Source of the DNA: Cylindrospermum sp. NIES-4074
Lineage (GTDB): Bacteria; Cyanobacteriota; Cyanobacteriia; Cyanobacteriales; Nostocaceae
Length of the DNA stretch: 64,000 nucleotides
Assembly (NCBI GenBank): GCA_003994795.1
Contig: AP018269.1
Span: 6,475,687-6,539,686, forward strand
Direction of reading: 5' to 3'
Of this stretch, positions 51,749 to 59,938 are shown one piece after another (the first letter of the stretch is position 1; every line of letters starts with the position of its first letter). A model generated the notes under the pieces. That model saw only the letters and a list, made by a program, of their open reading frames with translations. It made no database searches and had not been told where the DNA came from. Both the position numbers and the translations under genes were made by a program.

Positions 51749-54739
51749 CTAAAGATTATGCTGGGGGACTCCTTGCGGGTTTAGTTGAATATCCCTGAAT
51801 TTAGCCTGCAAATCTGCCCATTTGATACCTGCTAAACCAGGTAAAACCACATGAGCAGCCCCCACTCTTTCTGCTGGGCCGATGCCTACAGTCCACATCC
51901 TGGCGGCTAAACCTGCCTCAATACCTGCGGCGGCATCTTCCACAACTATACATTGATTTGCTGGGAGTCCTAGCTGCTTGGCGGCATACAAAAACAGGTC
52001 TGGTGCTGGTTTGGGTTGGGGTACACTATAACCATCAGCGATCGCATCTATTTTGTCAGCAATGCCCAATTTCTCGATGACTGGGCGGGCATTTTTACTA
52101 GCTGAACCGATCGCCACTTTAATGCCATTTTGGCGCAAATCATCTAAAAGCGCGATCGCACCCGGCAACAAATCCTTGGGTGTAATGTTTTGGATCAACT
52201 CTGTATAGTAGCGGTTTTTGCGCTCCATCATCTCTTGGATTTGTGCTTCTGTATACTTTAAATCCTTAATGATTAGCATCAGCGAAGCACGGCGGGACAC
52301 ACCCCGCAAGGCTTCATTATCTTGGCGATTAAAGGGTATACCCTCTTCATCTGCTAATTTTTGCCAAGCTAAATAGTGATATTCTGCTGTATCTGTTAAC
52401 ACCCCATCTAAATCGAAAATTACCCCCCGAATATCAAGAGAATTGGTGCGGGGGTGATTTGGCGTCAGAGAACGTTGGAGAAATTGTAATTCCTTAGCTA
52501 TTTCCTGGGCAATTTGCCGGGGACGTAAATCAAATTCATGCCATTTACCGCGCCAGTGTAGCTTAAACTTTAACCTTGTCCAGCCAGGAGGCAAGTGGGG
52601 GTTAGCTACGGGGCCATTTTCTGTTAATTGGATACCACCAAACCCCGAAACTACAGCTTGCCAGACGCCTCCAGCACTAGCCCCATGAATCCCTTCTTTA
52701 GTATTACCGCGTTTATCTTCGAGATCCACCATTGCCGCTTGCATAAACAGTTCATAAGCTGTCACCGTTTTGCCCAAATCTGCGGCTAAGATGGCGTGAA
52801 TTGCCGGGCCGAGAGAAGAACCATAGGTGATGTCGGTGCGGGGTGCGTAGTAGTCCCAATTTGTCTGTAGTGTTTGCTGATTGTAGGGAAACTCTGCTGA
52901 TTCCCGCATTAAATAGAGGAGCATTAACACATCTGGCTGCTTGAGTACTTGGTACTTGTTAGCTTCTTCGATACCCAAGATAACTTGCATTGAGCGATCG
53001 CGTGGTTCATAGTCTGCCAATTTGATATCTGTTAATTGGAAAAATCCCTCACATTGCTCGATTAATCCGGTTTTTGGGTCGTTGAGAAGCCAAATTTTGG
53101 TGATGATTTCTTGCCAATGCGATCGCAAAGCGTCTCCGCAGGAGAATCGCATTGGGGCAGTAATTTGCAGTTTGGACTCTAATTCGTCAGCACGTCCGGG
53201 GTAAGTTTGACGCAACCAATCATCAACTAACAGCGCTTTTTCCAGATGCCATTGCGCCATGCGGTTAGTGAAAGTGTTGTTATGGACTAACTCATGATAT
53301 TCATCTGCACCTATCACCGTGCGAATTTCATATCGGTCATGTTGAGGATTGAATTCAACTCGACTCGCCCAAAAAATGGCTGTATCGAAAATGATCTCTG
53401 CGCCACAATCTCGCATCCACTCATCATCACCAGTTGCACGCCAGTAATTCCAAACAGCATAGGCGATATCTGCGCTGATATGAATTTCGCGATCGCGACA
53501 CCAAATCCGCACATCTTCACCATAAAAATCACTGGGAAGTGACCAACGGGGCGTTACCTCATCACCGGTATCAGCACTTTCCCACGCATACATTGCCCCA
53601 AGATGGCCAGAATGGGCAGCTTTGCGTCTAGCTCCTTTTAAAGTATGGTAGCGATAACTAACTAAATTCCGGGCTATAGCTGGCTGAGTAAAAGTAAAAA
53701 ATGGCAAGATAAAAATTTCTGTATCCCAAAATATATGCCCGTGATAGCCAAAACCCGAAAGAGTTTTCGCGGGAATACTTACTCTGTCATCATGTCGGGG
53801 TGCAGCAATCAGCAGTTGAAATAGATTGTAGCGGACGGCAAAGGCGGCGGTGCTATCCCCCTCAATCAAGACATCGCTGTGTTGCCAAGTCTCATCCCAG
53901 GCTTGTTCATGGGCATTAAGCAGGGTGGTGTAGTCGGGTAGTTGGGCGAGTTTTTCTTTAGCTGCGGAGACTGGTTGCTGAATATCTCGTGAGGTAAAAA
54001 CAGTAACTAGCTTTTCTACTGTTATTGTTTGTGGCGATCGCCCCGAAAAAGTTGCACTTAAAGTAGGATAACCAGGTATGGTGCTAACTTGCAACGATGC
54101 CTCAACTCCCGATATTGTCATCTTTGCAGCCATACCAATATCAATTTGAGAGTCGCGAGTGCGACTGTGGAACCAAATCCCTTGATCAGTTTTACCTTGA
54201 TCTATTCCTTCCCAGTGATTGAAACCCTCATTTTCTGGATAACCGTTAATGCTAGCCTGAACTTCAATCACCCCATCAAAATTGATCGGTGTTAGTTGGC
54301 AGCGTTGTCCTAAAACATGGTTATCTGCTAGACTGACGAAACGTTCAAAGTTAATATCTATTGTATGACCGCTGGGAGACCGCCAACGTAAACAACGGGT
54401 AAGAATTCCCTGACGCAAATCAAGCTGACGATCATAGCGTAGTATCTCACCTTGATCGAGACGAAAGCGATCGCCATTCACAATTATCACCAACGGCAAC
54501 CAATCAGGACAATTCGCAAGTTCAGTATACACCACAGGCACTTCATCATAGACACCGTGGATTAAAGTGGCTGGAAAAGAACGAGTATAACCTTCTTCAA
54601 AACTGCCTCTTGTGCCCAAATAGCCATTACCAATCGTGAACAGACTTTCTCTAGAATGGGATTGATCAGGGTCAAACTGGTTTTCGATTAATATCCAGTC
54701 TGTATAAGTGAAATGGGGAGAAGAAGAAGTTCTATTCAT
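51749..54739 (-). CDS. GH65 disaccharide phosphorylase fused to beta-phosphoglucomutase
   Basis: 996 residues from ATG 54739; a TTG 8 codons earlier is possible. Residues ~1-740 form a glycoside hydrolase family 65 enzyme (SLFTIGNGYLGTRGSFEEGY; catalytic Glu in VIGADEYHELVHNN; GIHGASAGGVWQAV). Residues ~770-990 are a HAD-type beta-phosphoglucomutase (VIFDLDGVLTDTAEYHYLAW with the nucleophile Asp; KPAPDLFLYAAK; VVEDAAAGIEAG). GH65 enzymes phosphorolyse an alpha-linked disaccharide to beta-glucose 1-phosphate and sugar; the mutase then gives glucose 6-phosphate. Substrate (trehalose, maltose or kojibiose) cannot be told. Sucrose synthase is encoded directly upstream on the same strand. Confidence 0.92.
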   Translation of the reverse strand: MNRTSSSPHFTYTDWILIENQFDPDQSHSRESLFTIGNGYLGTRGSFEEGYTRSFPATLIHGVYDEVPVVYTELANCPDWLPLVIIVNGDRFRLDQGEILRYDRQLDLRQGILTRCLRWRSPSGHTIDINFERFVSLADNHVLGQRCQLTPINFDGVIEVQASINGYPENEGFNHWEGIDQGKTDQGIWFHSRTRDSQIDIGMAAKMTISGVEASLQVSTIPGYPTLSATFSGRSPQTITVEKLVTVFTSRDIQQPVSAAKEKLAQLPDYTTLLNAHEQAWDETWQHSDVLIEGDSTAAFAVRYNLFQLLIAAPRHDDRVSIPAKTLSGFGYHGHIFWDTEIFILPFFTFTQPAIARNLVSYRYHTLKGARRKAAHSGHLGAMYAWESADTGDEVTPRWSLPSDFYGEDVRIWCRDREIHISADIAYAVWNYWRATGDDEWMRDCGAEIIFDTAIFWASRVEFNPQHDRYEIRTVIGADEYHELVHNNTFTNRMAQWHLEKALLVDDWLRQTYPGRADELESKLQITAPMRFSCGDALRSHWQEIITKIWLLNDPKTGLIEQCEGFFQLTDIKLADYEPRDRSMQVILGIEEANKYQVLKQPDVLMLLYLMRESAEFPYNQQTLQTNWDYYAPRTDITYGSSLGPAIHAILAADLGKTVTAYELFMQAAMVDLEDKRGNTKEGIHGASAGGVWQAVVSGFGGIQLTENGPVANPHLPPGWTRLKFKLHWRGKWHEFDLRPRQIAQEIAKELQFLQRSLTPNHPRTNSLDIRGVIFDLDGVLTDTAEYHYLAWQKLADEEGIPFNRQDNEALRGVSRRASLMLIIKDLKYTEAQIQEMMERKNRYYTELIQNITPKDLLPGAIALLDDLRQNGIKVAIGSASKNARPVIEKLGIADKIDAIADGYSVPQPKPAPDLFLYAAKQLGLPANQCIVVEDAAAGIEAGLAARMWTVGIGPAERVGAAHVVLPGLAGIKWADLQAKFRDIQLNPQGVPQHNL

Positions 54740-55012
54740 AGTTACAGTCTCAGCTACAATCAAAGTTGAAAACGTGAATTATTCCTGAATTCGTATTTTT
54801 TTGAACCCAGCAATTAAAATTGATTATTTAGCACCAAAAACTCACACCTTAACAGACACCACAAGCAAGCTCCCAACCAAAAAATTCTTAAAGATTAAAA
54901 ACTGTTTCCCTCATGGTTAAAATCACCAATTTTGATTTGACTTGTTTAACTGGGTTCATGCATCTGTGGTGCAATTTTCCTAAAATTTACCTTCTAAATC
55001 CAACAGCAACCT

Positions 55013-57427
55013 TCATCGCTGCAAATGCTTTAACAAAATCTTTTCTGCTATAGGTTTATAGAGAAGATGAAATAAAGCTTCCATATAACGATCCCTAGCT
55101 TCGTTATTTTCTGGAGCGACAAAATTCCAGAACATAAACATTTTTGCAACTGATAGTAACTGACTAGTGTGTAAATCCCAATTGTACTTATGGCGAACTC
55201 GCTGAATCATCCAATCAGAAGTTTCCTGCCAATATTCAGGTTCAACATCACAATTATCAAAAAAATCTCCAATTTTCTTAGCTGTTCCTTCTAAATCTGT
55301 TGGGTTAATATGAAATCCATTGTCTTGATTTTCAAGAATTTCTAAAGCGCCACCAAATTGAGTAGCAAAAGTTGGCAAGCCGGAAATCATCGCTTCTAAA
55401 ATAGTCCTACCAAAAGATTCAAAAAGAGCAAAGTGGATAAAAATTCCCTTGCAATCAGCAACTACTCGGTAGGATTCCCCCACTTCCCGACTAGAGAAAC
55501 GCATCCCCAACCAGCGGATATTACCTTGGAGTTGATAATAATTAATGATGTCATGGAGTTTTTGAATTTCTGCTGCTTCTTCTGGATTTATAGCCTCAGA
55601 TGGATGTAGTTTGCTAGTTAAAAGAATCAGATTACACCGCTCTCGTAAAGCTTTACTTTTACCAAAACATTCAACTAAACCAGTGAGATTTTTAATTGAG
55701 GTAATTGGAGAAGCGGCAAATATTGGTCGCTTGTCAGGGTTATCTAAATAACCTAGAATTTGGGAATCTTCCTGGCTAAAAAGTAACTCATGGCATCGTT
55801 GACGCAAACTAGAATTTCGGTCTGCTGTTTGGCTATAAGGGAAGAAGATATACTCGCTTACTCCCGGTGGCACCACATTGAACTTAGGATTAAACAAATT
55901 AATGCCATCAACTACATGATACAACTGGGGCATAGTAAAACACTTGTAAGATTCATATTGACCCATAGTATCTGGAGTGCCGACAATTTCTTGGTAAGAT
56001 GAAGTGATGATAAAGTCAGCAGCATTCATACTAATTAAATCAGCAGTGAATTCGGCTGAGAAGTGATATTGGTCTTCTAAATCTTGCCAATATAGGTTAC
56101 TAAATAAGTATTTGGGTTTTTCTAGGGAGTGGGCAATATTACATTGAGTCACTTTCATGCGGCGGGATAGGAGAAAGGCTACCAAGTTGCCATCACTATA
56201 GTTGCCGACAATGAGATTGGGATTACCTTTAAATTGAGCAATTAGTTGTTTTTCGGCATCAAGGGCAAATGTTTCTAGATAGGGCCAAATCTCAAATTTA
56301 GAAATCCAATTATTGGTAATTTCCGGATTGAATTCGGCAAAAGGAACGCGCAAAATCCAAGCATTATCTGTACCGTGGACTTTTTCTAAAGGTAAGTCAC
56401 AGAATGTCCCTTCGCAATGAGGAATGAGACGAGTGAGAATAATTATATGGGGTTTAATTCCTAACAAGTCAAGTCCCGCAAGTTTGATTTCTGCTTGTAG
56501 TTTGTTTTCTAAACTGCGTGCTTGTTCCAGGACATAGATCACTTGACCAAGGGTTTCATCTCTTCCTAAAACACCTTCTTGACCAACCCAGCCATGAACA
56601 GAAACGAGGACGACGCGAAAAATTGCCGGGACGCGGGCCACAAAGGCTTCAAGAATGGTAGGTTGTGGGCTGTCAATGAGTCGTTCCAGGAGTTGTAAGG
56701 TTTCGCTTACGCGTGCAGCGGTGTTACCCCAACCTGGTTCTAAACCGAAGTCTTGGAGGTCAAAACGAAATTTTTCGTAAGGTTCGTTAGGGGGACGTTC
56801 ATTGAGAAATTTCAGGGCTTGGTGAATTTTTATGGCTAGCTGGGCACCTGATTCAATGCGATCGTTTAGCAGCAGCTGAGTGTGATCGTAATGCAGTCCA
56901 CGTAAGGTTTGAAACAATATCTCTAACCAATACTGGGGGTCAGTTAAAAATTGATTGCACAGATAATGGTTGAGGAAGGCTAGACCCTGACCGATCTTTC
57001 TAGAGTCGCTAATTGTGAGGGAACTTTCGTAAAAGGGGTGGAGGTCTATTTCTAGGATGTGGGGTTGGTAGCGATTGACTAGGCGATCGCGCACATCTAG
57101 CAACGCTTGAGGTGTCATCATCTCAAACTCAGTAAAATCACTCGTCAATCGCCAAACTTCTTGGCTACCAATCCGAGGACGGACGACAAACCAAACACTT
57201 TCTGCTTCCAGAATGATTTCGTGGGTGTAGTCTACGAGTTTACCAATCGAGGAAGAGTGGTAAAAGTAAGCAGGCTTTTGGAATTGGTGACAGTAATCAG
57301 CAAAAGCTTGCACAATCTCGTTTCTTAATAAGTAACGCTTACCTGTAGCAATTAGGGTAAATATTAACTGATGCAGTGCAGTTTTTTCTTCACTGTCTTC
57401 CAAGACAGCTTGAATCTGTTTATACAT
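55013..57427 (-). CDS. susA: sucrose synthase
   Basis: 804 residues from ATG 57427 (MYKQIQAVLEDSEEK), matching the usual ~805-residue length; a TTG at 57487 would add 20 residues. The N-terminal sucrose-synthase domain runs to about 520 (VGNYSDGNLVAFLLSRRMKV). A GT4-type glycosyltransferase domain follows, with the E-x7-E motif in FESFGRTILEAMISG. It reversibly converts sucrose and UDP/ADP to fructose and UDP-/ADP-glucose; in Anabaena this links sucrose to glycogen and N2 fixation. A GH65/mutase gene follows downstream, and a 57-bp tandem repeat lies upstream. Confidence 0.93.
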   Translation of the reverse strand: MYKQIQAVLEDSEEKTALHQLIFTLIATGKRYLLRNEIVQAFADYCHQFQKPAYFYHSSSIGKLVDYTHEIILEAESVWFVVRPRIGSQEVWRLTSDFTEFEMMTPQALLDVRDRLVNRYQPHILEIDLHPFYESSLTISDSRKIGQGLAFLNHYLCNQFLTDPQYWLEILFQTLRGLHYDHTQLLLNDRIESGAQLAIKIHQALKFLNERPPNEPYEKFRFDLQDFGLEPGWGNTAARVSETLQLLERLIDSPQPTILEAFVARVPAIFRVVLVSVHGWVGQEGVLGRDETLGQVIYVLEQARSLENKLQAEIKLAGLDLLGIKPHIIILTRLIPHCEGTFCDLPLEKVHGTDNAWILRVPFAEFNPEITNNWISKFEIWPYLETFALDAEKQLIAQFKGNPNLIVGNYSDGNLVAFLLSRRMKVTQCNIAHSLEKPKYLFSNLYWQDLEDQYHFSAEFTADLISMNAADFIITSSYQEIVGTPDTMGQYESYKCFTMPQLYHVVDGINLFNPKFNVVPPGVSEYIFFPYSQTADRNSSLRQRCHELLFSQEDSQILGYLDNPDKRPIFAASPITSIKNLTGLVECFGKSKALRERCNLILLTSKLHPSEAINPEEAAEIQKLHDIINYYQLQGNIRWLGMRFSSREVGESYRVVADCKGIFIHFALFESFGRTILEAMISGLPTFATQFGGALEILENQDNGFHINPTDLEGTAKKIGDFFDNCDVEPEYWQETSDWMIQRVRHKYNWDLHTSQLLSVAKMFMFWNFVAPENNEARDRYMEALFHLLYKPIAEKILLKHLQR

Positions 57428-57796
57428 AATGAATTTCCCAAATCTAGCTAGTAGCCAACCAAGGCAACTTTTAGGGGCTTCGGTCAATCTTTAGGGGTTT
57501 GTATCCCTAGCTGATAGCTGATAGATAGCTATTCTGTGATTTTTGGCTGGGTCGGGTACTAGGCCACGACCTCATTTTTTATCTCCTCAATAACTGATGA
57601 CTGTTTGCTGTGAGGTGCATTTACTCTTACATGGTAAAGAAAACAGTAAGATCCTCACTTCTAGCTACGGGATGAACCCCTGGGGAGATTTCTTAGATGT
57701 AGGAGTATTCAATTAGCGCTAATCGCGATGCAGGTGAGCAAATGTCTAATATCTAGCTTGAGTAATTGACTGCCATATTTCTTTGCCCACAGGATG
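57428..57796. other. sucrose synthase upstream region
   Basis: No gene. A GATAGCT word is repeated three times around 57510-57530. No GTA-N8-TAC box was seen. The 57-bp tandem repeats begin at 57797. Confidence 0.4.
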
Positions 57797-58125
57797 TAAT
57801 TTTGTCAACTCCTAATGTGGCAGTTCTCTGGATTATTGAATAACTGCGAAATCTGATTTTGTCAACTCCTGATGTGTCAGTTTTCTAAATTATTGAATAA
57901 CTGTAAAATCTGATTTTGTCAACTCCTAATGTGGCAGTTCTCTGGATTATTGAATAACTGCGAAATCTGATTTTGTCAACTCCTGATGTGGCAGTTCTCT
58001 GGATGATTGAACACCTGTGAAATCTGATTTTGTCAACTCCTGATGTGGCAGTTCTCTGGATGATTGAACACCTGTGAAATCTGATTTTGTCAACTCCTAA
58101 TGTGTCAGTTTTTTATCTGCTTTAT
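57797..58125. repeat. 57-bp tandem repeat, about 5.7 copies
   Basis: Units begin at 57797, 57854, 57911, 57968, 58025 and 58082, each starting T(A/G)ATTTTGTCAACTCCT and containing AATGTGGCAGTTCTCTGG or close variants. The period is exactly 57 bp. Stops occur in the frames read, so it is not coding. Units 1 and 3 match closely, as do 4 and 5. There are no unique spacers, so it is not CRISPR. Confidence 0.95.
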
Positions 58126-58740
58126 AGATGTAATGAAAAACTTTTGTTAATGCGTATTTCCTCAAAAAAATGCCAAATTGGCTGTAGTGAATAGGGAAAA
58201 ATAGTATTCTGTATATCATGTGACTATCTGTGTTCCCTATTCTCTAATCAAAGAGTTGAAATTGACAGCCACAGTCCTGGGAAATTGCCTAGAATTTTAA
58301 TGAGGGTGACTGGTAATGAGTGAACTAAGAGTTATGAATGATAAAGTATCTGCATCAAAACCTCAAAAATTACCCAACAAAAGTTGTTGTAATTATCAAT
58401 TAAAAATTACCCGTGAAAATAAGTTGCGATGAGTTCAGCAGCATCCCCTACTTAAAAAAGGCACTGCTACTTGGCTATTTTTTCTAGCTAATTAGAGCGA
58501 AGCAAACATACAGTTAATGGTATTTTCTTCTTTGGCTAGAAAGTATGTTGGTATTAAAATAAGATTTTCCGACTTCGCTCAACTGTAGATAATATCTGGC
58601 TCATGTGCCCAAATGCCAAAGTTACATTTTTTTAACATAGTTGATTACCAGATAAAACTAATTAAAGTAAATGCTGGTATTTAACTAGTAACTGGAATTA
58701 CAAACAGTGAATTTTCTAATAAGTTAGATCAAGGTTAGTC
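58126..58740. other. spacer before the hetP-like gene
   Basis: AATAGGGAA near 58188 can pair with TTCCCTATT near 58237. The remainder is AT-rich with no gene apart from the NtcA-type box listed separately. Confidence 0.4.
58688..58725 (+). promoter_or_regulatory. NtcA-type box upstream of hetP-like gene
   Basis: GTA-N8-TAC occurs exactly at 58688-58701. A TAN3T -10-like word (TAAGTT, 58720-58725) follows 18 bp later, a little closer than the ~22 bp usual for NtcA-activated promoters. The site lies 39 bp before the ATG, so transcription would start very near the gene. Confidence 0.45.
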
Positions 58741-59109
58741 ATGAACTACCAATTTTCTTCTGCTCAAAACAATTTGCAAGGTGCTATTACTCCTGAACAA
58801 ATGAATCAGGTTATCGAAGCTATCACTGATGGTAGATATTCCTGGGCTTGTGTACTGGTTTTGCGTTTTATTGGTTATAATCCACTTCACTATATTCCTC
58901 AACGAACTTACAGTCGCTTGATCAAAGAAAACAGGCAAGTTACCACCACACCTGCATCTACAAAGCAGATGATCCAAGCAAATATTCAATCCTCCGTGAA
59001 TAGTGCTAATAGAGATTCATCTAAGGTTTTAAGCACAATTAATGACTTAGATTATTTAGAAACTGCCAATAAAAATAGGGTAGCATCTAGGGCGGCACTC
59101 TACCGCTAA
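58741..59109 (+). CDS. HetP-family heterocyst commitment protein
   Basis: 122 residues. The HetP core is clear: ITPEQMNQVIEAITDGRYSW, then ACVLVLRFIGYNPLHYIPQR and TYSRLIKENRQ (about 15-65). The remaining ~55 residues are polar and probably disordered. HetP and its homologues control commitment of a cell to becoming a heterocyst. Which of the several homologues this is cannot be told from sequence. ATG follows AAGG. A GTA-N8-TAC box lies upstream. Confidence 0.85.
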   Translation: MNYQFSSAQNNLQGAITPEQMNQVIEAITDGRYSWACVLVLRFIGYNPLHYIPQRTYSRLIKENRQVTTTPASTKQMIQANIQSSVNSANRDSSKVLSTINDLDYLETANKNRVASRAALYR

Positions 59110-59180
59110 TTGTAATACAAGGTTTCGTAATTTTTTCTCTCTAGGAGATAAAATTTGTAGCATTTTGCTAGCCACAATTT

Positions 59181-59304
59181 ATATCATGTCTGGTTGAGTA
59201 CTTGTCATACCTGTTGGGGTTGGTAATCGAGATCAGGATTAGAGGATTAGAGGATTAACAGGATTTATTTGAGAATGATTAATGTTAATCCTCTCTCTAC
59301 CTGA
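59181..59304 (+). repeat. foldback repeat, copy 4 (right part shortened)
   Basis: ATATCATGTCTGGTTGAGTA at the left end, then GGTTGGTAAT and the ATCAGGATTAGAGGATTAGA interior as in copy 2. The second arm is truncated after about 25 bases. It lies 71 bp behind the hetP-like gene. Confidence 0.75.
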
Positions 59305-59379
59305 TTTAGTTGGTCAGTATAAATATTTGTCGTCATCAAAAATTATAATTATTGGGAATGTTAATTACCCAATTTTTAA

Positions 59380-59763
59380 TTAGAATAAGCCTAGTTTAAT
59401 AGTCTTTTGTAATGCAATTTCAAATGTTATCCCCTGCTTGGTGGCGATATACAGTAATACTATCGCGGCTGAACGCATAGAATTATCACAATGTATCAGT
59501 ATTGGTTTAGGTAACTCCCTAATTATCTGAAATACCTGGAGTGCAGTTTGATGACTTATTTTGGCATTTTTAATGGGGAGATGGAAATAGTACAATCCTA
59601 AGAACTCAGTCTTCTCTTGTTCTTTATCCCACAAGTCTTTTTCATCTGAGGAGCGGAGGTTAAGTACAGACTTATAACCCTCATCAGCAATTTGTTGTAA
59701 CTGCTGTGATGTGATTTGTCCAGCGATCGCTAACTCGTCATTAATTTTCCTCACTGTATCCAT
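59380..59763 (-). CDS. DUF442-like phosphatase-fold protein with altered P-loop
   Basis: 127 residues. The fold matches the small protein-tyrosine-phosphatase-like/DUF442 family (DELAIAGQITSQQLQQIADE; VLNLRSSDE; HLPIKNAKI). The active-site loop reads HCDNSMRSAAIV, where relatives usually have a Gly in HCxxGxRS. The Cys and Arg remain, so activity is possible. It may act on phosphotyrosine or another phosphate, or in sulfur handling, as with other family members. The TTCCTCA direct-repeat motif lies 58 bp upstream. Confidence 0.7.
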   Translation of the reverse strand: MDTVRKINDELAIAGQITSQQLQQIADEGYKSVLNLRSSDEKDLWDKEQEKTEFLGLYYFHLPIKNAKISHQTALQVFQIIRELPKPILIHCDNSMRSAAIVLLYIATKQGITFEIALQKTIKLGLF

Positions 59764-59820
59764 TGTACTTGCCTTGCCAATAAAGAGTTAGAATTAGCTC
59801 TATTAGCAATTTAGAACAAC

Positions 59821-59843
59821 AATTTGAGGAACTTGTGAGGGAA
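59821..59843 (-). promoter_or_regulatory. TTCCTCA direct-repeat motif, copy 3 (upstream of DUF442-like gene)
   Basis: On the minus strand this reads TTCCCTCACAAG, then TTCCTCAAATT, one base longer than copies 1 and 2, and lies 58 bp before the gene that starts at 59763, in that gene's orientation. Confidence 0.6.
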
Positions 59844-59938
59844 CTACTAAGGTAAGAACTCAAAATTCAGGCTACGGAATTTAGTTTTTAATTGTTTTAA
59901 AACCCGCCGCTTGCTCTACTTAGGGAAACCCCTTGGCG

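Noticed and set aside
57428-57796. NtcA site upstream of sucrose synthase
   Set aside because: No GTA-N8-TAC was found in the first 370 bp, so direct NtcA control of susA cannot be supported here.
57797-58125. CRISPR array
   Set aside because: Repeats are contiguous at a 57-bp period with no unique spacers, and no cas gene is present in the window.
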